A stretch of 64,000 bases of DNA from contig JABTTQ020001113.1 of assembly GCA_016081115.2 (NCBI GenBank), forward strand, positions 186,001 through 250,000, written 5' to 3'. The position numbers and the translations under genes were made by a program. This document shows positions 35,591 to 47,860 of the stretch, piece by piece. Under the pieces are notes generated by a model. It searched no databases. It worked only from the letters and a program-made list of their open reading frames with translations, and had not been told where the DNA came from. The DNA is from Rehmannia glutinosa. Taxonomy: Eukaryota; Streptophyta; Magnoliopsida; Lamiales; Orobanchaceae. Within the stretch, counting starts at the first letter, position 1. Each line of letters begins with the position of its first letter.

Positions 35591-36034
35591 GATTCATTTT
35601 TTTTTTTTACTCGGGATGATATTTAATTTAAAAAAAAAAAAAAAAAAAAATTTAATCTGAACACGTGTACGGGCGTGTCACCCGACACGCCTTTCGGCCC
35701 AAAATTTTTTTTTTTTTCAACAAAAGCTAACACGGAACACGGCCAAAGCCGTGTCGCCGACACGGCCGTGTCCGGCCTGTCAAAAAAAAAAAAAAAAAAA
35801 AATTCCCATTTTTCCTAAAAAAAAAAAAAAAAAAAAAAAAAATCAAAAATTGGCCCGAACACGGCCGGGCCGTGTCGCCCGACACGGCCGTGTCCGGGCC
35901 CAAAATTTTACTCGCCAAAACAGCCCGGAACACGGCCAGGCCGTGTCGCCCGACACGGCCGTGTCCGGCCGTTAAAAACAAGTGGGGGTCGATTTTTAGG
36001 CGCTTTTTTCGGAAGTTTCATCCCAAAAATCCTT
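35591..36034 (+). repeat. Post-pol spacer with CG-rich palindromes and long A/T runs
   Basis: Between pol and the ORF-1 leader lie several A- or T-runs of up to ~24 bases and at least three repeats of GACACGGCCGTGTCCGG, each preceded by a looser ACACGGCC/GGCCGTGT pair (clusters near 35740-35780, 35855-35900 and 35928-35970). The same core occurs in the LTRs. Confidence 0.85.
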
Positions 36035-36890
36035 AAAACCCTCTTCTTCACCAAAATTCCCCCAAATTCACCTCACTCTTCCATCTAAACTCAAATTCTT
36101 CCATAAAAACACCATCTTTCCTCCATTGCCAACACTTCTACCGATTGATTGTTAGGAATTTTGTGTTTTTTTTTTTTGGAGATTTCTCTTGTGGGTGTCT
36201 ATTTCAAGGTATGATTTTCTATGTTACTTTTTGTGTTTAATTTCATCATTTTTGTTTTTATGCTTTCAATTTGTTCATAATTGTTTGAAATTTCTATCAT
36301 TTAGGGCTTTTTGATTTAGCTTAAATTTTGGAATTTTTATGCCTAATTATTGTGTTGAAGATGAGGGTATTTTTGGATTTTTATGGTGATAATGTTGGCC
36401 CCATGTGCTATTGAAATTTGTAGTATGTGAAGATTGGTGTGGCTATTGGAATTTGTAGTGGGTATTGTATGTGAAGATTGGTGTGGCTATTGAAATTTGT
36501 AATGGGTATTGTATGTGAAGATTGGTGTGACTATTGAAATTTATATGGGTAAAATCATGTGAAGTCAATTGTTGGAATTATCTTGCTTAATTTCACCAAC
36601 AAAATTGGTCCTAAACGAATGAAAGGGTTTATTGTTGCCTAAATATAACGATATGAGCGTTTGTTGATTGACTGATTGTTAGAATCATATGATTGATCAT
36701 GCGTGGAAACCGTGCTTTGTTGTAACTTACTTGCTATTTTGATGAGAACTTGAAGGTGATGGGATGATGTTGTTATTGGGAATGTAATTGAGGCATGGTT
36801 TTTATAGGATAGTTGGTTTTCAAAGAAATATTAATAGTAACTATCCTTGCATTGCATGTTGCTATCAAAAATTCCTTTTTCAGGACTACC
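36035..36890 (+). promoter_or_regulatory. Leader with probable intron upstream of ORF-1
   Basis: A CT-rich leader begins about 36035 (aaccctcttcttcacc), ends with a strong donor CAAG|GTATGA (36208/36209), and is followed by AT-rich sequence up to TTTTTCAG (36883), eight bases before the ORF-1 start codon at 36891. This resembles a plant 5' untranslated region with an intron, so ORF-1 may be made from a spliced subgenomic RNA or its own promoter. The intron holds three copies of a 44-bp repeat (36423, 36467, 36511). Confidence 0.6.
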
Positions 36891-38206
36891 ATGTCAAAAC
36901 GGCCGAGTTACCGCTCCTTCCGGTCAGGGGACCCTCGGCTCTCGCCGCCTCCCGGCTAATCCACCAAGTAATCGCTATGGCATTCTATTAGGGATGACGA
37001 GCAAGCAACCCGATATCAACAATTGTTGAGTAAACCATTGCACAACACCAGGTATCCAGGGACGCCATGACATTAGAGACCTGGGCTACAAGAAGATATT
37101 GATTGGATGTTTGAACAAGTTGGGTGGGGACAATTCATGGGTGCGAAAGCACCAACTTATGAGCGTCACTCGAATTCCTTAGCTCATTTAACGCCGAAAT
37201 CCTCACGGGAACTCATGCTTGGGGACGGCCTCATCTCTTTTCGCTTGTTCAATCAAGAGTATACATTGACTCTTGCCGACTTCAATCAAATATATGGTCT
37301 TCCAATTGATGGTAACAGACGCTTTCCTAGCGACTTTAATGCACAGCGGTTTTGGAATGAAATAGCTCCTTCATATGACTATGTTGCTTCTCGTGCTAAA
37401 GTATCACGCGTGATAAACCCTTGTTTTCGTTACATGCATCGTGTGATGGCTAGCACACTTTTCGGCAGGGGGAAAGTGACGGAATTTGAGGAAGGACGAG
37501 CTATTGTTTTTATGGGCTATGGTCTATGGCAAACACCTCGACACCGGGTCTCACTTAGCACGCCATTTTCGTAAAGTCGGGCGGGGCGATTGTAGTAAAA
37601 TCCTTGTTTGAGGCCTAATTACTCCAATTGCTCTTCACTTGAGCATGACTTAACGGATTTACAACAAGCGCGAGGAAGCAATCGTATTGATCTCGAGGTA
37701 TGTCTCGCTATAAAATTAATTGAAAGAATCAATGATCAATTTTGCTTGCTTTTTCGACATACATCCCAACGACTATTACTTCCCGACCTAAGACGAACTA
37801 CAATTCGTAATCGTGACAATTGGTTGATGGGTATGCGACACAATCCGGAGGATGACGCAGTCCGCCTCGAACTACCTCCCATAGAGGATGATGCTCCCGA
37901 ATCCCCATCTCTCCAAGGGGTTCACCATCCCATACTATTTCATCTCACCCACCACCACCACCGCCACCTCATGAACAAGTCAATCTTCAAGCTATTCTAC
38001 AGAGCAACAACACCAAAGAGACATGCTATCATATCAACAAACGATGCTCGAACGCCCAGAATATGCTTGACCGTCAACAACAAATGATGGAGCAGCAATT
38101 TGGCGTCATTAGGGATATTCGAGAGGACCAACGACAACAAAATGCCCTTTTATCTCAACTCCATCAATGGCATCTCTCTCAAGGACACTTCCCACCACCG
38201 TCATAA
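36891..38206 (+). pseudogene. ATHILA ORF-1-like gene, copy A
   Basis: From MSKRPSYR to a Gln-rich tail ending HLSQGHFPPPS with TAA at 38204-38206. The main block (37107-37574) holds DWMFEQVGWGQFMGAKAPTY, LISFRLFNQEYTLTLADFNQ, YGLPIDGNRRFPSDF and NPCFRYMHRVMASTLFG, typical of the ATHILA ORF-1 family, a product of unknown role encoded after pol. The frame is broken near 36960, 37190, 37480 and 37580, and beyond. Confidence 0.8.
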
Positions 38207-39243
38207 GGTCGTATTTGTCTTTGTCTTAGTTTTTGTTTCCTTTGCTCCATTTTGTATCCCATCTCCTCTTCACATTGGGGACAATGTGACCCTTGAAGTT
38301 GGGGGTGGCGAGATTTGTTAGAACGCTTGATTTGAACTATTTTCTTTAGCTTTGCGTGTTTTAGCTTTCTTTGTGGATATTTCGTTTTTTTTACGCACCT
38401 TATCAATACCTTGCAAACAAACATGAGGTGATTTTTTTTACAATTAGATAGGTTAGTTGTGGATTGGTTATGACCATTTTTATCCCGAAAAAGTCATCTT
38501 TTTGAAAACTCAAATTGCCAAAATGTTTTTAAACTAGTGACTCTAGTAAAAGGATGAATTTGGCCAAAGGAGTTTAATGTCATGAAGTTAGCTTGGACTT
38601 TGCTTAAATCTAGATACTTTGTGTCATGATCACTAGAGAAACCATAACTCGGGTTTGAAAAAAAAAAAAAAAAAAATTGTGCTAATATCTTGTTATATAA
38701 AGGGACAATTCGAGGTTATATTCCTCTGCTTTTGTTGTTGCTTAGTAACTAGGAGCATTCATGAGCCCCATGTTTGTCTCTTACGTAAAACGGCGACTCA
38801 AATATGAATATGGGACACCACCCAGGAGTTTTTGAAAAGACATTCAAAATTTAAACCTAGTGGAAGTTTGCCTCAAAAATGTCCTGATTTTATAATTATA
38901 TTTGCAATAAAAAAAAAAAAAAAAAATTGAAAAGACCCGAGTTTTGAACTTCTCCTTTTATCATTGCATTTTTGTATTTAATCTAAGCATATGAACGACA
39001 AATTTTTCGTGATATGACAACTGTGATGTTTTGAAAGATTCCAATTATTGAAGTCACTCTCTTTTTAACAAATTGGTTGATTTGAAAAACGGATGGATTG
39101 ACTTAATTGGGAAGGAAAAGGTTAGCAGTTCACTTCAATCATGTCGAAATTGTGAAAATAGATATCTCTTTTTTGTTTTCAACCCATCTCTCTGTTTTAA
39201 AAATTGCTTGAGGACAAGCAAAATTTCCAAGTTGGAGGCGGTT
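38207..39243 (+). other. Athila-like 3' untranslated segment ending in polypurine tract
   Basis: No coding is seen. A conserved 3' region includes 'ttcacattggggacaatgtg', two long A-runs, and the typical ending 'gaggacaagcaaaatttccaagttggaggcggtt' (shown in parts: GAGGACAAGC, then AGTTGGAGGCGG) just before LTR2. The tract primes plus-strand synthesis. The segment recurs at 42395-43435 and 45175-46114. Confidence 0.75.
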
Positions 39244-40207
39244 TGATAAGTGTCATTTTGTACATATTTTATATTATTAATTCAATAGTTTTTGAATTGT
39301 TTTGTTAGAAAAATCATAGTTTCTCAAGTATTTCGAAGCATTTCATAGTGTGATGTGTTTAACATTATAGGTGGAGCAATTTGGAGCAATGTGAAGCCAA
39401 TATTACTTGAAAAAGGCAAGAAAATCACTCAACATGACTTGGGTGTCAAGTAACATGGCCATGTTCAAAAAAAGAAGGAAATAAATTGGATAAAAATTGG
39501 AAAAAGGGTCCAAACGGCCAAGCCGTGTCACCAAACGCGGCCATGTTGAAGGGGATCAAAAGAGGAGGAAAAACCGCACAAAAACAGCCCGAACACGGCT
39601 GGCCGTGTTGTACAACACGGCCAGTGTCGCCGCACAACACGGCCAGGGTAGTGTCATCACGACACGGGTGTCGTGCAATTTTCCGAAAAATTTGTGCAAA
39701 GACGGCCTGGCCGTCTTTGCGCCGCTCGACACTGGCGTGTCCGGACCCTTTTTGCAACTTTCCCATGTGAAAATTATGGAAAACTCACCTACCAAGCCTT
39801 TTGGCCACTTTTATACACCTTTAACACCCAATTTTGCTGCAACATGTCCCCATATTCCCTCAATCATCATGTGTATACAATGATTCAACCAACTCAACCA
39901 TGAATGTGCACACAATGATTCAACTAACAAGCATGGAAATGGGGCATTTGTTAATATGGTATTTCACAAGATGGTGCTTATAAAAGCCAAGAGTTTGAGT
40001 TGGAAAATCATTCATTGGAGATTCATGTAATATTCATTCATAGAGAGATTCATAGTGTTTAACATTTTGAGTGGAATTGGGATCAAGGGGTCTTGGAGGA
40101 GTAAGCTTGAGGCAACATTGGGGAAGAAGGCTTGGAGCAACATCATCAAGTCAATTGAGATTTTGATAAAGATAAGTACACCATGTCTACAATGTTTACA
40201 TCTTCTT
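39244..40207 (+). repeat. Athila-like LTR2, truncated at its 3' side
   Basis: Equivalent to the first ~960 bp of LTR1 (28345-29303). It ends abruptly in catcttctt and is joined to the ORF-1 leader (aaaacccctcttcttcacc). The two sources share CTT at the joint, so this looks like a microhomology or template-switch joint rather than a splice, since no AG acceptor precedes the leader. Confidence 0.9.
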
Positions 40208-41065
40208 AAAACCCCTCTTCTTCACCAAAATTCCCCCCAAATTCACCTCACTCTTCCATCTAAACTCAAATTCTTCCATAAAAACACCATCTTTCCTCCA
40301 TTGCCAACACTTCTACCGATTGATTGTTAGGAATTTTGTGTTTTTTTTTTGGAGATTTCTCTTGTGGGTGTCTATTTCAAGGTATGATTTTCTATGTTAC
40401 TTTTTGTGTTTAATTTCATCATTTTTGTTTTTATGCTTTCAATTTGTTCATAATTGTTTGAAATTTCTATCATTTAGGGCTTTTTGATTTAGCTTAAATT
40501 TTTGGAATTTTTATGCCTAATTATTTGTGTTGAAGATGAGGGTATTTTTGGATTTTTATGGTGATAATGTTGGCCCCATGTGCTATTGAAATTTGTAGTA
40601 TGTGAAGATTGGTGTGGCTATTGGAATTTGTAGTGGGTATTGTATGTGAAGATTGGTGTGGCTATTGAAATTTGTAATGGGTATTGTATGTGAAGATTGG
40701 TGTGACTATTGAAATTTATATGGGTAAAATCATGTGAAGTCAATTGTTGGAATTATCTTGCTTAATTTCACCAACAAAATTGGTCCTAAACGAATGAAAG
40801 GGTTTATTGTTGCCTAAATATAACGATATGAGCGTTTGTTGATCGATCGATTGTTAGAATCATATGATTGATCATGCGTGGAAACCGTGCTTTGTTGTAA
40901 CTTACTTGCTATTTTGATGAGAACTTGAAGGTGATGGGATGATGTTGTTATTGGGAATGTAATTGAGGCATGGTTTTTATAGGATAGTTGGTTTTCAAAG
41001 AAATATTAATAGTAACTATCCCTTGTATTGCATGTTGCTATCAAAAATTCCTTTTTCGGACTACC
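40208..41065 (+). repeat. Second copy of the ORF-1 leader and intron
   Basis: Near-identical to 36035-36890. The donor CAAG|GTATGA (40381/40382) is kept, but the acceptor now reads TTTTTCGG because one base is missing, so the predicted splice is lost in this copy. Confidence 0.8.
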
Positions 41066-42394
41066 ATGTCAAAACGGCCGAAGTTACCGCTCCTTCCGGT
41101 CCTGGGGACCCTCTGGCTCTCGCCGCCCCTCCCGGCTAATCCACCAAGTAATCGTCATGGCATTCTATTAGGGATGACGAGCAAGCAACCCGATATCAAC
41201 AATTGTTGAGTAAACCATTGCACAACACCAGGTATCCTGACGCCATGACATTAGAGACCCTGGGCTACAAGAAGATATTGATTGGATGTTTGAACAAGTT
41301 GGGTGGGGACAATTCATGGGTGCGAAAGCACCAACTTATGAGCGCCACACCGAATTCCTTAGCTCATTTAACGCCGAAATCCTCACGGGAACTCATGCTG
41401 GGGACGGCCTCATCTCTTTTCGCTTGTTCAATCAAGAGTATACATTGACTCTTGCCGACTTCAATCAAATATATGGTCTTCCAATTGATGGTAACAGACG
41501 CTTTCCTAGCGACTTTAATGCACTGTGTGGTTTTGGAATGAAATAGCTCCTTCATATGACTATGTTGCTTCTCGTGCTAAAGTATCACGCGTGATAAACC
41601 CTTGTTTTCGTTACATGCATCGTGTGATGGCTAGCACACTTTTCGGTAGGGGGGAAAGTGACGGGAATTTGAGGAAGGACGAGCTATTGTTTTTATGGGC
41701 TATGGTCTATGGCAAACACACTCGACACCGGTCTCACTTAGCACGCCATTTTCGAAAGTCGGGCGGGGCGATTGTAGTAAAATCCTTGTTGGAGGCCTAA
41801 TTACTCCAATTGCTCTTCACTTCGAGCATGACTTAACGGATTTACAACAAGCGCGAGGAAGCAATCGTATTGATCTCGAGGTATGTCTTTCGCTATAAAA
41901 TTAATTGAAAGAATCAATGATCAATTTTGCTTGCTTTTTTCGACATACATCCCAACGACTATTACTTCCCGACCCTAAGACGAACTACAATTCGTAATCG
42001 TGACAATTGGTTGATGGGTATGCGACACAATCCGAGGATGACAGATCCGCCTCGAACTACCTCCCATAGAGGATGATGCTCCCGAATCCCCATCTCCTCC
42101 AGGGGTTCACCATCCCATACTATTTCATCTCACCCACCACCACCACCGCCACCTCATGAACAAGTCAATCTTCAAGCTATTCTACAGAGCAACAACACCA
42201 AAGAGACATGCTATCATATCAACAAACGATGCTCGAACGCCAAACAGAATATGCTTGACCGTCAACAACAAATGATGGAGCAGCAATTTGGCGTCATTAG
42301 GGATATTCGAGAGGACCAACGACAACAAAATGCCCTTTTATCTCAACTCCATCAATGGCATCTCTCTCAAGGACACTTCCCACCACCGTCATAA
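41066..42394 (+). pseudogene. ATHILA ORF-1-like gene, copy A'
   Basis: Duplicate of 36891-38206 with its own set of indels. Here the block from DWMFEQVGWGQF runs on through EFLSSFNAEILTGTHAGDGLISFRLF to 41546, and the piece ESDGNLRKDELLFLWAMVYGKH is readable (41525-41800). Different breaks in the two copies show that the shared ancestor was more open than either. Confidence 0.8.
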
Positions 42395-43435
42395 GGTCGT
42401 ATTTGTCTTTGTCTTAGTTTTTGTTTCCTTTGCTCCATTTTGTATCCCATCTCCTCTTCACATTGGGGACAATGTGACCCTTGAAGTTGGGGGTGGCGAG
42501 ATTTGTTTAACGCTTGGATTTGAACTATTTTCTTTAGCTTTGCGTGTTTTAGCTTTCTTTGTGGATATTTCGTTTTCTTTTTACGCACCTTATCAATACC
42601 TTGCAAACAAACATGAGGTGATTTTTTTACAATTAGATAGGTTAGTTGTGGATTGGTTATGACCATTTTTATCCCGAAAAAGTCATCTTTTTGAAAACTC
42701 AAATTGCCAAAATGTTTTTAAACTGCGTGACTCTAGTAAAAGGATGAATTTGGCCAAAGGAGTTTAATGTCATGAAGTTAGCTTGGACTTTGCTTAAATC
42801 TAGATACTTTGTGTCATGATCACTAGAGAAACCATAACTCGGGTTTGAAAAAAAAAAAAAAAAAAAAATTGTGCTAATACTGTTATATAAAGGGACAATT
42901 CGAGGTTATATTCTCTCGTTTGTTGTTGCTTAGTAACTAGGAGCATTCATGAGCCCCATGTTTGTCTCTTACGTAAAACGGCGACTCAAATATGAATATG
43001 GGACACCACCCTAGGAGTTTTTGAAAAGACATTCAAAATTTAAACCTAGTGGAAGTTTGCCTCAAAAATGTCCTGATTTTATAATTATATTTGCAATATA
43101 AAAAAAAAAAAAAAATTGAAAAGACCCGAGTTTTGAACTTCTCCTTTTATCATTGCATTTTTGTATTTAATCTAAGCATATGAACGACAAATTTTTCGTG
43201 ATATGACAATAACCGTGATGTTTTGAAAGATTCCAATTATTGAAGTCACTCTCTTTTTAACAAATTGGTTGATTTGAAAACGGATGGATTGACTTAATTG
43301 GGAAGGAAAAGGTTAGCAGTTCACTTCAATCATGTCGAAATTGTGAAAATAGATATCTCTTTTTTTGTTTTCAACCCATCTCTCTGTTTTAAAAATTGCT
43401 TGAGGACAAGCAAAATTTCCAAGTTGGAGGCGGTT
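42395..43435 (+). repeat. Second copy of the Athila-like 3' untranslated segment
   Basis: Repeats 38207-39243 with minor indels and homopolymer-length changes. It ends in the polypurine tract before LTR3. Confidence 0.85.
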
Positions 43436-45170
43436 TGATAAGTGTCATTTTGTACATATTTTATATTATTAATTCAATAGTTTTTGAATTGTTTTGTTAG
43501 AAAAATCATAGTTTCTCAAGTATTTCTGTAGCATTTCATAGTGTGATGTGTTTAACATTATAGGTGGAGCAATTTGGAGCAATGTGAAGCCAATATTACT
43601 TGAAAAAAGGCAAGAAAATCACTCAACATGACTTGGGGTGTCAAGTAACATGGCCATGTTCAAAAAAGAAGGAAATAAATTGGATAAAAATTGGAAAAAG
43701 GGTCCAAAACGGCCAAGCCGTGTCACCAAACACGGCCATGTTGAAGGGGATCAAAAGAGGAGGAAAAACCGCACAAACAGCCCGAACACGGCCTGGCGTG
43801 TTGTACAACACAGCCGTGTCGCACAACACGGCCAGGCCGTGTCACACGACACGGCCGTGTCAGGCAATTTTCCAGAAAAATTTGTGCAGACGGCCTGGCC
43901 GTGCGTTGCCCGACACGGGCGTGTCCGGGACTTTTGCAACTTTCCCATGTGAAAATTATGGAAAACTCACCTACCAAGCCTTTTGGCCACTTTTATACAC
44001 CTTTAACACCCAATTTTTTGCTGCAACATGTCCCCATATTCCCTCAATCATCATGTGTATACAATGATTCAACCAACTCAACCATGAATGTGCACACAAT
44101 GATTCAACTAACAAGCATGGAAATGGGGCATTTGTTAATATGGTATTTCACAAGATGGTGCTTATAAAAGCCAAGAGTTTGAGTTGGAAAATCATTCATT
44201 GGAGATTCATGTAATATTCATTCATAGAGAGATTCATAGTGTTTAACATTTTGAGTGGAATTGGGATCAAGGGTCTTGGAGGAGTAAGCTTGAGGCAACA
44301 TTGGGGAAGAAGGCTTGGAGCAACATCATCAAGTCAATTGAGATTTTGATAAAGATAAGTACACCATGTCTACAATGTTTACATCTTCTTGTGTAATTTA
44401 TTCTTTGGTCAAAATCATGTGTAGCTAAACTCCTAAAGTGTTTGAATGTAATGAACTCTAGAATGGATTTGTGATTACGGTGTGTATGTTTTTAATAAAA
44501 TCTTCATATTTTGTGTGATTCACTTATATTATGCTTCGCTCATTCGAATTGATATATGCGCAATATTGATTTGAAGTTTATTTTTCATCCGGGAAATCGA
44601 GATTCATGGTGAAATAGAACCTATATAAGTGAAAAGAGTTGCATGCAATCCTAGATATAGGACGACATAAATCTTCCGGATTAGGTCAAACCTAATATGG
44701 GAATTCATAAATCGTTATAATGCAATCTTGGGGGTTTTAACTAGAAAGAGATTTCAGTTAATCAACTTGAGATTAGGAGTTTTTCGCCTTGAGAAAGGGA
44801 TTAACTTAAATCGAATTTCTACGGTCCACATAGCATGAGATTTTATTAAAAGAGGTTGGTTTTTGCTTAAGGGCTTATGGTTGAATCTTTTAACTTGTCA
44901 AATCACAAAAACATTCTAGAGGGATTTACATTCAAACACACTTCTATCTCTTGATTTCTTATTCTACAAATTTTACTTCATTTTTACACTTCGATAATTT
45001 AGATTCTTTATCAAACAAAAACTCTGAAAATTGTTAGATTAAATAACAAAAAGACGGTAATTATTAGTACTTATAATCCTCGTGGGAATGACACTCGGTA
45101 CTCAATAATCTATACTATAAAACGATAGGTGCACTTGCCTACGGTTTTAAAGGTAGCTTTTGAGCCATCA
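43436..45170 (+). repeat. Athila-like LTR3, full length (1735 bp)
   Basis: Starts TGATAAGTGTC and ends GAGCCATCA like LTR1, with the CG-rich palindrome cluster at about 43705-43930. It is followed by only four bases of the normal post-LTR sequence (agtt). Confidence 0.93.
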
Positions 45171-46114
45171 AGTTAAAGGCGAGATTTGTTAGAACGCTTG
45201 GATTTGAACTATTTTCTTTAGCTTTGCGTGTTTTAGCTTTCTTTGTGGATATTTCGTTTTCTTTTTACGCACCTTATCAATACCTTGCAAACAAACATGA
45301 GGTGATTTTTTTTACAATTAGATAGGTTAGTTGTGGATTGGTTATGACCATTTTTATCCCGAAAAAGTCATCTTTTTGAAAACTCAAATTGCCAAAATGT
45401 TTTTAAACTGCGTGACTCTAGTAAAAGGATGAATTTGGCCAAAGGAGTTTAATGTCATGAAGTTAGCTTGGACTTTGCTTAAATCTAGATACTTTGTGTC
45501 ATGATCACTAGAGAAACCATAACTCGGGTTTGAAAAAAAAAAAAAAAAAAATTGTGCTAATACTGTTATATAAAGGGACAATTCGAGGTTATATTCCTCT
45601 GTTTGTTGTTGCTTAGTAACTAGGAGCATTCATGAGCCCCATGTTTGTCTCTTACGTAAAACGGCGACTCAAATATGAATATGGGACACCACCCAGGAGT
45701 TTTTGAAAAGACATTCAAAATTTAAACCTAGTGGAAGTTTGCCTCAAAATGTCCTCGATTTTATAATTATATTTGCAATATAAAAAAAAAAAAAAAATTG
45801 AAAAGACCCGAGTTTTGAACTTCTCCTTTTATCATTGCATTTTTGTATTTAATCTAAGCATATGAACGACAAATTTTTCGTGATATGACAACTGTGATGT
45901 TTTGAAAGATTCCAATTATTGAAGTCACTCTCTTTTTAACAAATTGGTTGATTTGAAAAACGGATGGATTGACTTAATTGGGAAGGAAAAGGTTAGCAGT
46001 TCACTTCAATCATGTCGAAATTGTGAAAATAGATATCTCTTTTTTGTTTTCAACCCATCTCTCTGTTTTAAAAATTGCTTGAGGACAAGCAAAATTTCCA
46101 AGTTGGAGGCGGTT
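45171..46114 (+). repeat. Deleted internal segment between LTR3 and LTR4
   Basis: Contains agtt, then jumps to the 3' untranslated region equivalent to about 38308-39243. The primer site, gag, pol and ORF-1 are all missing. AAGTT occurs at both source points, suggesting a microhomology-mediated deletion. With LTR3 and LTR4 it forms a 4.4-kb deletion derivative. Confidence 0.88.
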
Positions 46115-47855
46115 TGATAAGTGTCATTTTGTACATATTTTATATTATTAATTCAATAGTTTTTGAATTGTTTTGTTAGAAAAATCATAGTTTCTCAAGT
46201 ATTTCTGTAGCATTTCATAGTGTGATGTGTTTAACATTATAGGTGGAGCAATTTGGAGCAATGTGAAGTCAATATTACTTGAAAAAGGCAAGAAAATCAC
46301 TCAACATGACTTGGGGTGTCAAGTAACATGGCCATGTTCAAAAAGAAGGAAATAAATTGGATAAAAATTGGAAAAAGGGTCCAAAACGGCCAAGCCGTGT
46401 CACCAAACATGGCCATGTTGAAGGGGATCAAAAGAGGAGGAAAAACCGCACAAAACAGTTCGAACACGGCCTGGCCGTGTTGTACAACACGGCCCGTGTC
46501 GCACAACACGGCCAGGCCGCCGTGTCACACGACACTGGCTGTGTCGCAATTTTCGAGAAAAATTTGTGCAAAGACGGCTGGCCGTCTTTGCCGACATTCT
46601 GGCGTGTCCGGACCCTTTTTGCAACTTTCCCATGTGAAAATTATGGAAAACTCACCTACCAAGCCTTTTGGCCACTTTTATACACCTTTAACACCCAATT
46701 TTGCCGCAACATGTCCCCATATTCCCTCAATCATCATGTGTATACAATGATTCAACCAACTCAACCATGAATGTGCACACAATGATTCAACTAACAAGCA
46801 TGGAAATGGGGCATTTGTTAATATGGTATTTCACAAGATGGTGCTTATAAAAGCCAAGAGTTTGAGTTGGAAAATCATTCATTGGAGATTCATGTAATAT
46901 TCATTCATAGAGAGATTCATAGTGTTTAACATTTTGAGTGGAATTGGGATCAAGCGGGTCTTGGATGAGTAAGCTTGAGGCAACATTGGGAAGAAGGCTT
47001 GGAGCAACATCATCAAGTCAATTGAGATTTTGATAAAGATAAGTACACCATGTCTACAATGTTTACATCTTCTTGTGTAATTTATTCTTTGGTCAAAATC
47101 ATGTGTAGCTAAACTCCTAGTGTTTGAATGTAATGAACTCTAGAATGGATTTGTGATTACGGTGTGTATGTTTTTAATAAAATCTTCATATTTTGTGTGA
47201 TTCACTTATATTATGCTTCGTTCATTCGAATTGATATATGCGCAATATTGATTTGAAGTTTATTTTTCATCCGGGAAATCGAGAGATTCATGGTGAAATA
47301 GAACCTATATAAGTGAAAAGAGTTGCATGCAATCCTAGATATGGGGACGACATAAATCTTCCGGATTAGGGTCAAACCTAATATGGGAATTCATAAATCG
47401 TTATAATGCAATCTTGGGGTTTTAACTAGAAAGAGATTTCAGTTAATCAACTTGAGATTAGGAGTTTTTCGCCTTGAGAAAGGGATTAACTTAAATCGGG
47501 AATTTCTACGGTCCACATAGCATGAGATTTTATTAAAAGAGGTTGGTTTTTGCTTATGGCTTATGGTTGAATCTTTTAACTTGTCAAATCACAAAAACAT
47601 TCTAGAGGGATTTACATTCAAACACACTTCTATCTCTTGATTTCTTATTCTACAAATTTTACTTCATTTTTACACTTCGATAATTTAGATTCTTTATCAA
47701 ACAAAAACTCGAAAATTGTTAGATTAAATAACAAAAAGACGGTAATTATTAGTACTTATAATCCTCGTGGGAATGACACTCGGTACTCAATAATCTATAC
47801 TATAAAACGATAGGTGCACTTGCCTACGGTTTTAAAGGTAGCTTTTGAGCCATCA
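46115..47855 (+). repeat. Athila-like LTR4, full length (1741 bp)
   Basis: The outer right LTR, ending CCATCA followed by the ATGGT duplication at 47856-47860. It is closely similar to LTR1 apart from small indels, mostly in the CG-rich cluster (46385-46610). Confidence 0.93.
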
Positions 47856-47860
47856 ATGGT

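Larger units (their letters stand above)
28345..47855 (+). mobile_element. Athila-like Ty3/gypsy array with four LTR copies
   Basis: The layout is LTR1 (28345-30086), gag-pol and ORF-1 region (30087-39243), truncated LTR2 (39244-40207), second ORF-1 region (40208-43435), LTR3 (43436-45170), deleted internal segment (45171-46114), LTR4 (46115-47855). A tRNA-type primer site follows LTR1, and a polypurine-like tract (GTTGGAGGCGGTT) precedes LTR2, LTR3 and LTR4. Only the outer ends have the ATGGT duplication. The lineage call rests on the primer site, the gag/protease wording (NLENQIGQIAKM, CSAILQNKLP, DLGASINLMP), and the ORF-1 product after pol. Copies differ mainly by single-base indels. Confidence 0.9.

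Noticed and set aside
40195..40215. Retrotransposed splice junction between LTR2 and ORF-1 leader
   Set aside because: GT follows the break in LTR1, but no AG precedes the leader start. Shared CTT at the joint better fits template switching or end joining.
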